DNA from: Bacteroidota bacterium
GTDB taxonomy: Bacteria; Bacteroidota; Ignavibacteria; UBA10030; UBA8401
NCBI GenBank assembly: GCA_023229405.1
Contig: JALNZH010000101.1
Coordinates: 1-10,822 of the forward strand
Reading direction: 5' to 3'
Length of the DNA: 10,822 bases
Made by a program: the position numbers and the translations under genes. How positions within the stretch are numbered: position 1 is the first letter of the stretch; each line of letters opens with the position of its first letter. The notes under the pieces were generated by a model. It had not been told where the DNA came from, searched no databases, and saw nothing but the letters and a program-made list of their open reading frames with translations. Below are positions 1 to 7,147 of the stretch, one piece after another.

Positions 1-91
1 GGATTCCTTCGGAACAAACAGCAAAGGATTTGCCCAGGATGACCGCTGTTTCTGCGCCGCGTCGAACCATTTTTACCTTTTTGCGTAACAT
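1..91 (-). CDS. Possible start of an unidentified gene running off the left edge (partial)
   Basis: An open frame begins with ATG at 91 and stays open to the window edge, giving about 30 residues with a very basic start (MLRKKVKMVRRGAE) followed by a more hydrophobic stretch. A stop codon lies two codons upstream of the ATG, so the start cannot move far. I see no clear Shine-Dalgarno sequence. The strand agrees with every other gene here, but 30 residues are too few to identify a family. A frame on the opposite strand is also open from the edge to about position 96, so strand and reality are both uncertain. Confidence 0.22.
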   Translation of the reverse strand, partial: MLRKKVKMVRRGAETAVILGKSFAVCSEGI

Positions 92-196
92 CAGTTAGTG
101 ATGAATGCCTGAGGGAATTACTCTCTAAGAATTATTGGCTTGCAAGAAGATCAAATACGTTGGGGTGTGAAGCTAACTCTCGGCAGTACTCTTCTA
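92..196. other. Short spacer after rluD
   Basis: About 105 bases follow the rluD stop codon. I see no convincing rho-independent terminator: there is no GC-rich stem followed by a T-run in the minus direction. A 22-codon frame starts at 200, its ATGA overlapping the rluD stop, and ends at 132, but nothing supports it as a gene beyond that overlap. Transcription may continue leftwards into the next gene. Confidence 0.4.
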
Positions 197-1177
197 TCAT
201 TTCCGTAATTGCAAGAGAATGGTTTGCATATCAGCAGGAAGATCACATTCAAAGCGCATCAGCTCTTTAAAAGACGGATGGACAAATCCCAATTTCTTAG
301 CATGGAGCGCCTGGCGCGGCATTAGTTCCAACAGGTTCTTCACTTCAGCTTTTTTCTTCCCTTCAATTCCTCCTACAACAATCTCCCGCCCTCCGTACGT
401 TACATCCCCAAACACAGGATGATGAATATGTGCACAATGGACGCGGATCTGATGCGTTCTCCCGGTGCGAAGATGCAAACGGATTAGTGTAAGATACTCG
501 AACTGTTCAATAACTTCATAATCCGTTATAGCATGTTTACCATCCGGAGTCACTGCTACTTTTTTGCGGTTGCTTTTACTCCGCCCCAGCGGCGCGTCAA
601 TTGTCCCATGCTGTTGTTTAAATTTCCCCCACACAATCGCTTGATATTCCCTTTCAGAAGTTTTTGCCGCGAATTGCTTGGCTAACTTTTGGTGAGTGGT
701 TTCGTCTTTTGCCACAACCAGCAAACCACTGGTATCCTTGTCCAACCGGTGAACAATACCCGGTCGGACAATATCGAACTCATCATCTTCTACAGCATGG
801 AACTGAGACAATTGTTCTGAATGATGCATTAACGCATTAACGAGCGTTCCGGAATAATTTTTATACGCAGGGTGAGTGACCATTCCTGCCGGTTTGTTGA
901 CTACCAACAGATACTCATCTTCATAGACGATCTCCAACGGTATTGCCTCAGCTTTTACTTCAGGCGGATCCGGCCGGGAAAGATTAACTTCAATTAGGTC
1001 TTCCGGCAGCACAACATAACTAGGTTTCACCAGCTTACCGTTTACTCGAACTTCTCCGTTCTTAATCGCCTCCTGCACTTTGTTCCGTGTCGCATTCTCC
1101 GTGCGGTTCGTCAGATAAATATCCAGACGCTCCTTTGTCTGTCCCGGCGGAATGCGGATCTCGAAGTGGTTCTTCAT
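197..1177 (-). CDS. rluD: RluA/RluD-family 23S rRNA pseudouridine synthase
   Basis: This enzyme isomerises uridines to pseudouridine in structured RNA. RluD of E. coli modifies helix 69 of 23S rRNA, and the B. subtilis gene at this locus is ylyB. The 326-residue product has an N-terminal S4-like RNA-binding domain (about 15-65, with the VRVNGK segment). The catalytic domain follows, with HRLDKDTSG at 143-151 (catalytic Asp146), RTGRTHQIR at 237-245 and the RQALHA segment near 288-293. Length and motif order are normal for the family. I chose the ATG at 1177 because it places the S4 domain at the expected distance. The open frame extends to a TTG at 1303, but those residues are non-homologous in appearance and overlap two terminator-like hairpins. 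No Shine-Dalgarno sequence precedes the ATG, because a hairpin and U-tract end just upstream. The exact target site (RluD, RluC or another) cannot be decided from sequence alone. Confidence 0.93.
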   Translation of the reverse strand: MKNHFEIRIPPGQTKERLDIYLTNRTENATRNKVQEAIKNGEVRVNGKLVKPSYVVLPEDLIEVNLSRPDPPEVKAEAIPLEIVYEDEYLLVVNKPAGMVTHPAYKNYSGTLVNALMHHSEQLSQFHAVEDDEFDIVRPGIVHRLDKDTSGLLVVAKDETTHQKLAKQFAAKTSEREYQAIVWGKFKQQHGTIDAPLGRSKSNRKKVAVTPDGKHAITDYEVIEQFEYLTLIRLHLRTGRTHQIRVHCAHIHHPVFGDVTYGGREIVVGGIEGKKKAEVKNLLELMPRQALHAKKLGFVHPSFKELMRFECDLPADMQTILLQLRK

Positions 1178-1183
1178 AATGCA

Positions 1184-1217
1184 TAAAAAAATATTCCCGC
1201 AGAAATTGTGCGGGAAT
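1184..1217 (-). terminator. Terminator or attenuator hairpin immediately upstream of rluD
   Basis: Read on the minus strand, an 8-bp perfect stem (ATTCCCGC / GCGGGAAT, 1210-1217 with 1193-1200) closes a 9-nt loop and is followed by a run of seven T. The T-run ends about eight bases before the rluD ATG. This has the form of a rho-independent terminator. Its position leaves no room for a promoter and ribosome binding site between it and rluD, so it more likely acts as an attenuator or leader structure for rluD than as a simple operon end. That role is inferred. Confidence 0.6.
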
Positions 1218-1234
1218 GAAAATATAGGTAGTCT

Positions 1235-1275
1235 AAAAAAACGCCATTCCGAACGAAATCTTCTGGGACATAACG
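1235..1275 (-). terminator. Second terminator-like hairpin in the lspA-rluD gap
   Basis: On the minus strand, CGTTATGTCC (1266-1275) can pair with GGAATGGCG (1242-1250). The stem has nine pairs, including two G-U pairs and one bulged base, with a loop of about 15 nt. Seven T follow at once (1235-1241). It is weaker than the hairpin at 1184-1217 but in tandem with it and in the same orientation. Together they suggest controlled termination after lspA. Confidence 0.42.
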
Positions 1276-1436
1276 TCGGATGAAATGAAGCCCCTCTATT
1301 CAAATTGCCGTATATTCAAAAATCACCACAGTAACCCTGGTGGAATTGATATCATTCAGGAAGATTCTTCGTTTCGATAAAGAACATGGAGATTGAGAAT
1401 AACGACGAATCGTATTTGGTGATTACCACAATTATG

Positions 1437-2087
1437 TTATGTCGTTGGATTTGACTCAGTTGACGATTCGCGAGCTGAAACAGAAGTGGAATCAACTGCA
1501 GGCAATGCTTCATCTTGATCCACGAACGATCGGTGGAATAGAAGCATCATCAACACGCCGATTGAAACAGAGGCATCAGCAATATTAAATACCCAAAAAC
1601 GTGTAAGGGAGAATCCCCAGAGATCGATATTAATGAAATCGATATCGATGAAATCGACTACTTTGCCATGAAAAAGTTCGGATTCATTGTAAATCACCCC
1701 GTAAAATGTCCGGTCAATCAGGTTACCGATTGCTCCACCAAGAATCAACGCTAGGGAGATTCTGAACAACAGTTTTTCAGTACGCATGACATAGAGATAG
1801 AGAAGGATTCCGGCACTTGCAACAATCGAAAAGAGAGTCAGAAACAATTTCCCGTCCACCACTTCAATGCCGAATGCCATGCCTGGATTTTCAATAAAAG
1901 TAATCCGGAGAAAATCGCCAAGCACAGGAATCGAAGTACCCAGTTGCATCCCTTTAATCGAGATTTCGAGCGAGGGAACTTCCAGACCTTTGATCACAAA
2001 TTTTGATACTTGGTCGGCAATAACAATGAATGCAGTTAAAAAAAGAACTCTCACAGTTACATTGATCCCTTCTTCAAATTTTTGCAT
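1437..2087 (-). CDS. lspA: Lipoprotein signal peptidase (signal peptidase II)
   Basis: LspA is an inner-membrane aspartic protease that removes the signal peptide from prolipoproteins after lipid attachment to the +1 cysteine. The product has about four hydrophobic segments (roughly 12-32, 80-100, 106-122, 164-184) and the family motifs. These are ADQVSK at 24-29, ENPGMAFG at 66-73, GNLIDR at 121-126 (catalytic Asp125) and FNIADAS at 167-173 (catalytic Asp171). At 216 residues it exceeds the usual 160-170. The extra length is a loop between the catalytic motifs (about 127-160) and a polar Ser/Thr/Glu-rich tail after residue 187. The start is ambiguous. The ATG at 2087 overlaps the dksA-like gene by 31 nt without a clear ribosome site. 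A GTG at 2054 follows AAGAAGGGA at about 11 nt and gives a more typical N-terminus. Overlap with the upstream gene suggests translational coupling. Confidence 0.95.
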   Translation of the reverse strand: MQKFEEGINVTVRVLFLTAFIVIADQVSKFVIKGLEVPSLEISIKGMQLGTSIPVLGDFLRITFIENPGMAFGIEVVDGKLFLTLFSIVASAGILLYLYVMRTEKLLFRISLALILGGAIGNLIDRTFYGVIYNESELFHGKVVDFIDIDFINIDLWGFSLTRFWVFNIADASVSIGVLMMLLFHRSFVDQDEALPAVDSTSVSARESSTESNPTT

Positions 2088-2554
2088 TCAATACACAATT
2101 GTGCGTGCGGTACCGCCTCCAACCGGGCTTTAGGAATCAACTTGCCGCAATTGATACAAAATCCGTAGGTTCCTTTGTCGATTCGTTTCAGTGCATCGTC
2201 CAGATAGTTAAGAAATTTTCCTTCGCGAGATGCAAACAGAAACGTTTTTTCCCGTTCCATTGCATCAGTCCCCTGCTCCATATGCGTGGAATATGTAGAG
2301 TTCTCGCTGGCATATTCTCCCGTTGTAACATCCATCATACTTTCTTTCAGGATCGCCAATTCTTCCAGAATCTCTCTGCGCTTATCGGTAATGATTCCTT
2401 TGAAATAGGTCAATTCCTTGGCATTGAATCCCTTCACCAATTTTTTCTTGACCGGTTTCGCCGGAGCACTTTTCATCTTAGCAACCGATGTTTTCGGCCG
2501 GGATGCTTTCTTCGCCGGTTTTGATTTCGCCTTTTTAATGACTTTTTTTGCCAT
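2057..2554 (-). CDS. DksA/TraR-family zinc-finger regulator with lysine-rich N-terminal tail
   Basis: DksA-type proteins enter the RNA polymerase secondary channel and alter promoter response, in some cases together with ppGpp. The product (165 residues) has a very basic tail at 1-46, with 17 Lys and one Arg and no acidic residue. A helical hairpin follows (about 48-127), then a C4 zinc finger with Cys133, Cys136, Cys154 and Cys157 (CINC ... CIEC). At the hairpin tip it reads EQGTDAMERE (93-102), not the DxxDxA of E. coli DksA. This resembles the Firmicutes TraR/DksA-like proteins (YteA/YlyA type), so a canonical DksA role should not be assumed. AAAAGGA lies 5 nt before the ATG. It sits 33 nt after ileS and overlaps lspA, the same place ylyA holds in B. 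subtilis. Confidence 0.9.
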   Translation of the reverse strand: MAKKVIKKAKSKPAKKASRPKTSVAKMKSAPAKPVKKKLVKGFNAKELTYFKGIITDKRREILEELAILKESMMDVTTGEYASENSTYSTHMEQGTDAMEREKTFLFASREGKFLNYLDDALKRIDKGTYGFCINCGKLIPKARLEAVPHAQLCIECKNLKKGSM

Positions 2555-2587
2555 TGTTATCCTTTTTTGAAAATGACAATGAATGAT

Positions 2588-5500
2588 TTATACTTTGAAA
2601 ATGCTGATCTCACATTGTACACCGTTAATATCTTCTTTTACTGAACCGCCATTAAGCGTAGCTTTTTTAAGATCCACAGACAAAGTTTCGCTCATAATAT
2701 ATGCTGAAGAACGCAACAATGCGTCGGAAAGTTCTTCGTTTGAATTGAACACAATCGAAATACGGTCCGTCACTTCGAAGCCCGAATCCTTTCGAAGGTT
2801 TTGGATTCTACTGACAAATTCGCGCGCATACCCTTCGATGCGAAGTGCCGGCGTAATTTCTGTATCCAGTGCAACGGTTACTTTACCATCGGATTCCACA
2901 ATCCATCCCTTAATTTCTTCGGCGACAATTTCAACATCATCGTGCACGATGGTAATCGGATTTCCTTCCACAGAAATCTGAATAGCTCCATCACCGTTAA
3001 TTTTTCCGATCTGCTCCGCCGTAAAGGTACGAATTACTTCGGCAACTTTCGCCGTCGATTTCCCATATTTATTACCAAGAACTCTGAAATTCGGTTTGAT
3101 CTTATACTTAATGATATCCTGATCAATCTTCGCGTCAAGCACTTTTACGTTAATTTCGTCTAAAATAACATCTTCAACTGATTTTAAAAGAGCATATTCT
3201 GTCTGGTCTTTTACCGGCACAAGGATTTTTAGCAGCGGCTGGCGGACTTTCAGATTCGACTTCATCCGCATGGCGCGTACTAAACCAACAATACGGATCG
3301 CCTTGTCCATCCTGGTTTCCAGCGCTGGGTCTATGGCAGATTCATTTATCTCCGGAAGCATGGCAAGATGCACCGAAATATGTTTCTCTCTTTTTGTAGT
3401 CGTATTTAAATTACGGTACATCTCATCGGCAAGAAACGGTGCAATTGGCGCCGTCAGTTTTACGATCGTATCGAGACACTCATACAATGTTTGATACGCC
3501 GCAGTTTTATCCTTCCCTTTTTCGCTTTTCCAGAATCGCCTGCGATTCCGACGCACATACCAGTTGGAAAGATTATCCAGCGTGAAATCCGAAATCGCCC
3601 GCGATGCTTTCGTTAGATCGTACTCATTCATATATTGACGGTACTCTTTCACGAGCGAATTCAACGACGAAATGATCCAGCGGTCGATTTCGGCACGTTC
3701 GGCGATCGGAATGGTCGGTTCTGAAAAATCAAAACCGTCGATATTGGCATAGAGTGCGAAGAACGAGTAGGTGTTCACCAGTGTGCTGAAGAATTTCCTC
3801 TGAACTTCTACGATACCGTCTTCATCAAACAGCGTGGGACGCCACACCGGAGACTGCGATACAAGATACCATCGCGTAGCATCTGCGCCGTATTTGGATA
3901 TCAAACCGAATGGATCAACTGTATTCCCTTTCGACTTGGACATCTTTTGACCACTCTTGTCGAGGATCAATTCGTTCACCAGAACATTTTTATATGCTGG
4001 CTTGTCAAACAGGAAAGATCCAATAGAATGTAGCGTATAGAACCACCCTCGTGTTTGATCGATACCTTCAGAGATAAAATCAGCAGGATATGCTTTGTCG
4101 AAAATTTCTGTATTCTCAAACGGATAATGCCATTGTGCAAATGGCATTGCACCGGAATCGAACCACACGTCGATCAGCTCCGGCGTCCTTTTCAGGTACG
4201 TACCCGAAACCGATTTGAACGCTAAGCGGTCCACTGTCGGCTTGTGCGGATCAAACGTTTTAATATCCTCGTTGGTGAAATTTTTACCGGTCGGTTTCCC
4301 CTGATCATCCAGCCATTCTGCACCGACTAATTCTTCAAAACTCCCGACACATTTCATCTCCTTACCGTCTTCCGAAAGCCAAATCGGCAGCGGAGTTCCC
4401 CAATAGCGGTCACGCGATAACGCCCAATCCTTATTCTCTTCCAGCCAGTTACCGAAACGTCCTTCACCTACTTCTTTCGGAATCCAATTGATCTGTTTGT
4501 TCAGATCGATCATCCGCTGCACATATTTGGTCGTACTGATGTACCACGAAGTACGTGCATAATACAACAGCGGAGAAGAGCACCGCCAGCAATGCGGATA
4601 ACTGTGCAGGTATTGCTCTTTTTTATAGAGGATGCTGCGCGATTTTAGATAATTGATAATTTCCGCATCGGCATCCTTCACAAACTTTCCTTTGAAGTCG
4701 GTTACCGCATCTTCGAACTCACCAGATTTATTTACTGGATGAATCGTCGGCAAACCATACTTCCGGCAGGTCTGATAATCGTCCTCACCATACGCCGGAG
4801 CCATATGAACAATACCGGATCCAGAGTCGGTCGTGACAAAACTTCCTTCAACAACGTACCATCCTTTTTCCGATACCTGGTGATAATTGAATAATCGACC
4901 GTACTCTTTGCCGAGCAGTTCCTTTCCTTTAAATTCAGAGACGATGGAATATTTTTCTTTCAGCACTTCCAAACGCGCTTTCGCAAGAATCAGAAATTCC
5001 CCAGTTGGTGTTGTTATTTCTTCTTCTGTCGCCAGCAGTTCAACTTTTACATACTCAATTTCAGGATGTACGGCAAGCGCAACGTTCGCAATCAGTGTCC
5101 ACGGCGTAGTGGTCCACACAAGGAAGTACGTGTTTTCTTCCCCATTCAATTTCATTTTAATATACACGCTGGGATCTTTGACGTCTTTATATCCAAGTGC
5201 CACTTCGTGCGATGAAAGCGGAGTTTCACACCGCGGGCAGTACGGCTGGATTTTGTAGCCGCGATAAATCATCTCTTTGCTGTAGTACTGTTTCAACGCC
5301 CACCAGATCGATTCGATGTAGTTGTTTTCGAATGTCACGTACGGATCATTCAGATCAACCCAATACCCCATCTCGCGCGTCAGCTTCTCCCAATCGGTTT
5401 TGTATTTCCAGACAGACTCGCGGCACATCTGATTGAACTTCTCCACACCGTAATCCAGGATCTCATCTTTGTGTTTGATCCCGATTTGCTTTTCCACTTC

Positions 5501-5782
5501 TATTTCTACCGGTAAACCATGCGTATCCCATCCTGCTTTTCTGTGCACCTGGAATCCGCTCATGGTTTTATAACGGCAGAATGCATCTTTCAACGTACGC
5601 GCCATTACATGATGAATTCCGGGCCGTCCGTTCGCGGTCGGCGGTCCTTCGTAAAATGTATATAACGGTTTCCCACTACGCGACGAGATTGATTCTTCAA
5701 AAATCTTGTTCTCATCCCAGAAATGTAGGTTCGCTTTTTCTATTTCGGAATAATTTATTTTGTCTGTTAGTTCTTTAAACAT
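2588..5782 (-). CDS. ileS: Isoleucyl-tRNA synthetase, type 2, with GIHH signature
   Basis: This class I synthetase charges tRNA-Ile and edits misactivated valine in its CP1 domain. The 1064-residue length is that of the type-2 (eukaryote-like) group rather than the roughly 930-residue E. coli type. Visible motifs are the first signature, here GIHH at 55-58 in PPTANGRPGIHH, and GWDTHGLP at 84-91. A CPRC pair lies at 182-185, the CP1 editing motif TTTPWTLIANVA at 224-235, and HMAPAYGEDD at 326-335. CWRC is at 398-401, DVWFDSG at 538-544, EGIDQTRGW at 572-580 and KMSKS at 613-617. An anticodon-binding domain and a long C-terminal region follow. I chose the ATG at 5782, four bases after the upstream stop. 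The open frame reaches a TTG at 5803, but that lies inside the upstream gene. The GIHH signature replaces HIGH and is discussed as a finding. Confidence 0.97.
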   Translation of the reverse strand: MFKELTDKINYSEIEKANLHFWDENKIFEESISSRSGKPLYTFYEGPPTANGRPGIHHVMARTLKDAFCRYKTMSGFQVHRKAGWDTHGLPVEIEVEKQIGIKHKDEILDYGVEKFNQMCRESVWKYKTDWEKLTREMGYWVDLNDPYVTFENNYIESIWWALKQYYSKEMIYRGYKIQPYCPRCETPLSSHEVALGYKDVKDPSVYIKMKLNGEENTYFLVWTTTPWTLIANVALAVHPEIEYVKVELLATEEEITTPTGEFLILAKARLEVLKEKYSIVSEFKGKELLGKEYGRLFNYHQVSEKGWYVVEGSFVTTDSGSGIVHMAPAYGEDDYQTCRKYGLPTIHPVNKSGEFEDAVTDFKGKFVKDADAEIINYLKSRSILYKKEQYLHSYPHCWRCSSPLLYYARTSWYISTTKYVQRMIDLNKQINWIPKEVGEGRFGNWLEENKDWALSRDRYWGTPLPIWLSEDGKEMKCVGSFEELVGAEWLDDQGKPTGKNFTNEDIKTFDPHKPTVDRLAFKSVSGTYLKRTPELIDVWFDSGAMPFAQWHYPFENTEIFDKAYPADFISEGIDQTRGWFYTLHSIGSFLFDKPAYKNVLVNELILDKSGQKMSKSKGNTVDPFGLISKYGADATRWYLVSQSPVWRPTLFDEDGIVEVQRKFFSTLVNTYSFFALYANIDGFDFSEPTIPIAERAEIDRWIISSLNSLVKEYRQYMNEYDLTKASRAISDFTLDNLSNWYVRRNRRRFWKSEKGKDKTAAYQTLYECLDTIVKLTAPIAPFLADEMYRNLNTTTKREKHISVHLAMLPEINESAIDPALETRMDKAIRIVGLVRAMRMKSNLKVRQPLLKILVPVKDQTEYALLKSVEDVILDEINVKVLDAKIDQDIIKYKIKPNFRVLGNKYGKSTAKVAEVIRTFTAEQIGKINGDGAIQISVEGNPITIVHDDVEIVAEEIKGWIVESDGKVTVALDTEITPALRIEGYAREFVSRIQNLRKDSGFEVTDRISIVFNSNEELSDALLRSSAYIMSETLSVDLKKATLNGGSVKEDINGVQCEISIFKV

Positions 5783-5786
5783 ACTT

Positions 5787-6608
5787 CTACATTCTCGCAA
5801 CAACTTCTTTCATGATAGAGGTTAATTTAGGTTCAGCTTCGTTCGCCACAGCGATTACTTCCTGCAATGATACCGGCTTGAGCGCATCGGGGAAACATTC
5901 GTCCGTCATTATCGAAAAACCGAGCACGCGCATCGATTGATGTACCGCCACGATCACTTCGGGAACGGTTGACATTCCAACAACATCCGCACCTATACCG
6001 CGTAAAAATCGATATTCTGCCCGTGTCTCCAGATTTGGTCCGGAAACTGCCACAAAAACACCTTTTTGCAGTCGTATTTTTAAATCTAGCGCCACGTTTT
6101 CCGCCAGAGCAATCAATTCGAGTGTATACGGTTCGGTCATATCAGGAAAGCGCGGACCGAGTTCAGTGTCGTTATGACCGATCAGCGGATTATCACCGAG
6201 TAAATTGATATGATCGGTGATGAGCATAAGATCCCCTTTGGTAAATAACGGATTCATACCACCCGCAGCATTGGAGATCATTAATGTCTTCACGCCGAGA
6301 AATTTCATTACACGCACCGGAAAGGTTACCTGCCGCATGGAGTACCCTTCGTAATAATGGAACCTTCCCTGCATTGCGACAACCTTTTTCCCGCCAAGCG
6401 TTCCGAAAATTAATTTCCCTTTATGGGATTCGACGGTCGATACCGGAAAATGCGGGATATCGGAATAGTCGATCACTGTTTCGACGGCGATCTCCTTCAC
6501 CAAACCGCCAAGACCGGTACCTAAGATAATGCCAACTACCGGGACGGACTGTGTTTTTGTCCGGAGGAATTGTACTGCATCGTTAATCTGAGTGAGTAGT
6601 TCAGGCAT
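5787..6608 (-). CDS. punA: Trimeric-type purine nucleoside phosphorylase
   Basis: The enzyme cleaves purine (deoxy)nucleosides with phosphate to free base and (deoxy)ribose 1-phosphate, in purine salvage. The 273-residue length and motifs are those of the low-molecular-mass, trimeric family shared with human PNP. They include the phosphate-binding GTGLGG at 30-35, SHKG at 61-64, GRFHYYEGY at 81-89, and NAAGGMNP at 113-120. GPNLETRAE at 190-198 carries Glu198, the equivalent of human Glu201, and MSTVPEVIVA is at 212-221. The residue matching human Asn243 is Asp236, in FSIMTDECFPD. This is notable because Asn243Asp in the human enzyme favours 6-aminopurines. The start ATG overlaps the divIVA-like stop by one base (TAATG), and ileS starts 4 nt downstream, so it is firmly inside the operon. 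The conventional Bacillus cluster lacks this gene. Confidence 0.94.
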   Translation of the reverse strand: MPELLTQINDAVQFLRTKTQSVPVVGIILGTGLGGLVKEIAVETVIDYSDIPHFPVSTVESHKGKLIFGTLGGKKVVAMQGRFHYYEGYSMRQVTFPVRVMKFLGVKTLMISNAAGGMNPLFTKGDLMLITDHINLLGDNPLIGHNDTELGPRFPDMTEPYTLELIALAENVALDLKIRLQKGVFVAVSGPNLETRAEYRFLRGIGADVVGMSTVPEVIVAVHQSMRVLGFSIMTDECFPDALKPVSLQEVIAVANEAEPKLTSIMKEVVARM

Positions 6609-7135
6609 TAGAGTTTCTTTAAAACTTCATCAATTTGAAAATGATCTCTGCCGGTTCCCTGGCTCTGATCCCGTTTATTCATTTCTTCATCCGCTTCCAG
6701 CGCTTTAATCAGTTCCACTTCCGAATTGAGCAACACCTTCAATCTGCTGACAAGGGCTTCCTTTTTTGCGCGAAGGTTCGTCACTTCTTCTTTCGCGCGC
6801 ATTACTTCCATCCGCGCATGATCGACGATCTGACTAGCTTTCAGTTCAGATTCCTGGATGATCAATTCCCCTTCTTTCCGTGCATTATCGATCGTCCGTG
6901 CGCTGTTTTCCTGCGCTTGCATCAATACCTGCTGCAAGTCGCGTTCTTTTTGTTTGTAGTCACGCAGTTGTACTTCGCTTTCAATCGCCTGTTCACGCAT
7001 TTCTTTCGCTTGTTTTAGCAGGTCGGCGAACTCAGCGGAAAGTGTATCCAAAAAAGCATCTACTTCCACCGTATCATAACCGCGCAGTACTTTTTTGAAT
7101 TCTTGTTTTTTTATATCAAGTGGAGTGAGTTTCAT
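6608..7135 (-). CDS. divIVA: DivIVA-family coiled-coil protein
   Basis: DivIVA proteins bind curved membrane at poles and septa and recruit division, chromosome-anchoring or growth machinery, mainly in Gram-positive bacteria. The 175-residue product starts with the conserved membrane-binding segment, MKLTPLDIKKQEFKKVLRGY followed by DTVEVDAFLD. Residues F13, R18-G19-Y20-D21 and V23-D26 match the family pattern. From about 30 to 150 it is a long, charged coiled coil rich in Glu, Lys, Gln and Ala, and the short tail is hydrophilic. An excellent Shine-Dalgarno sequence, AGGAGG, lies 4 nt before the ATG, so the start is firm. It follows yggS by 12 nt and overlaps punA by one base. Its position before ileS matches Bacillus. 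What it organises in an outer-membrane-bearing organism cannot be told from sequence. Confidence 0.88.
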   Translation of the reverse strand: MKLTPLDIKKQEFKKVLRGYDTVEVDAFLDTLSAEFADLLKQAKEMREQAIESEVQLRDYKQKERDLQQVLMQAQENSARTIDNARKEGELIIQESELKASQIVDHARMEVMRAKEEVTNLRAKKEALVSRLKVLLNSEVELIKALEADEEMNKRDQSQGTGRDHFQIDEVLKKL

Positions 7136-7147
7136 ACTTCCTCCTAA

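Larger units (their letters stand above)
1178..1436 (-). promoter_or_regulatory. Long leader between lspA and rluD
   Basis: This 259-nt gap is the only long one inside the yggS-to-rluD unit. Besides the two terminator-like hairpins it holds an imperfect inverted repeat, with 1363-1373 pairing with 1401-1411 (10 of 11 positions) around a 27-nt loop. It also holds a weak 5-bp stem CACCA/TGGTG at about 1324-1344 followed by ATTTTTG on the minus strand, and two copies of TATTCAAA at 1297-1304 and 1313-1320. I do not recognise a known riboswitch or a ribosomal-protein leader. A separate rluD promoter could lie here, but none stands out. Confidence 0.4.

Noticed and set aside
1..96. Plus-strand frame open from the left edge to a stop at 94-96
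   Set aside because: About 31 residues with no recognisable motif, opposite to every other gene here and competing with an equally open minus frame.
132..200. 22-codon frame whose ATGA overlaps the rluD stop
   Set aside because: The overlap resembles translational coupling, but the peptide is short and unremarkable and no Shine-Dalgarno sequence was found; chance is more likely.
1178..1303. N-terminal extension of the pseudouridine synthase from a TTG at 1303
   Set aside because: The added residues do not resemble any part of the family, they overlap two terminator-like hairpins, and an ATG at 1177 gives the normal S4-domain start.
1324..1344. CACCA/TGGTG stem followed by ATTTTTG after lspA
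   Set aside because: Only five pairs with a broken T-run; too weak to call a terminator on its own, so it is mentioned only within the leader description.
2094..2103. Palindrome CACAATTGTG
   Set aside because: It lies within the 3' coding part of the dksA-like gene, is short and is AT-centred; nothing ties it to regulation.
5783..5803. ileS start at a TTG at 5803
   Set aside because: It lies within the purine nucleoside phosphorylase gene. The ATG at 5782 follows that gene's stop by four bases and gives the usual N-terminus.
6635..7018. Long plus-strand open frames opposite the DivIVA-like gene, and similar frames opposite ileS, dksA and the CoA-transferase
   Set aside because: They lie antisense to genes with clear motifs and have low-complexity, Phe/Arg/Ser-rich translations typical of shadow frames.
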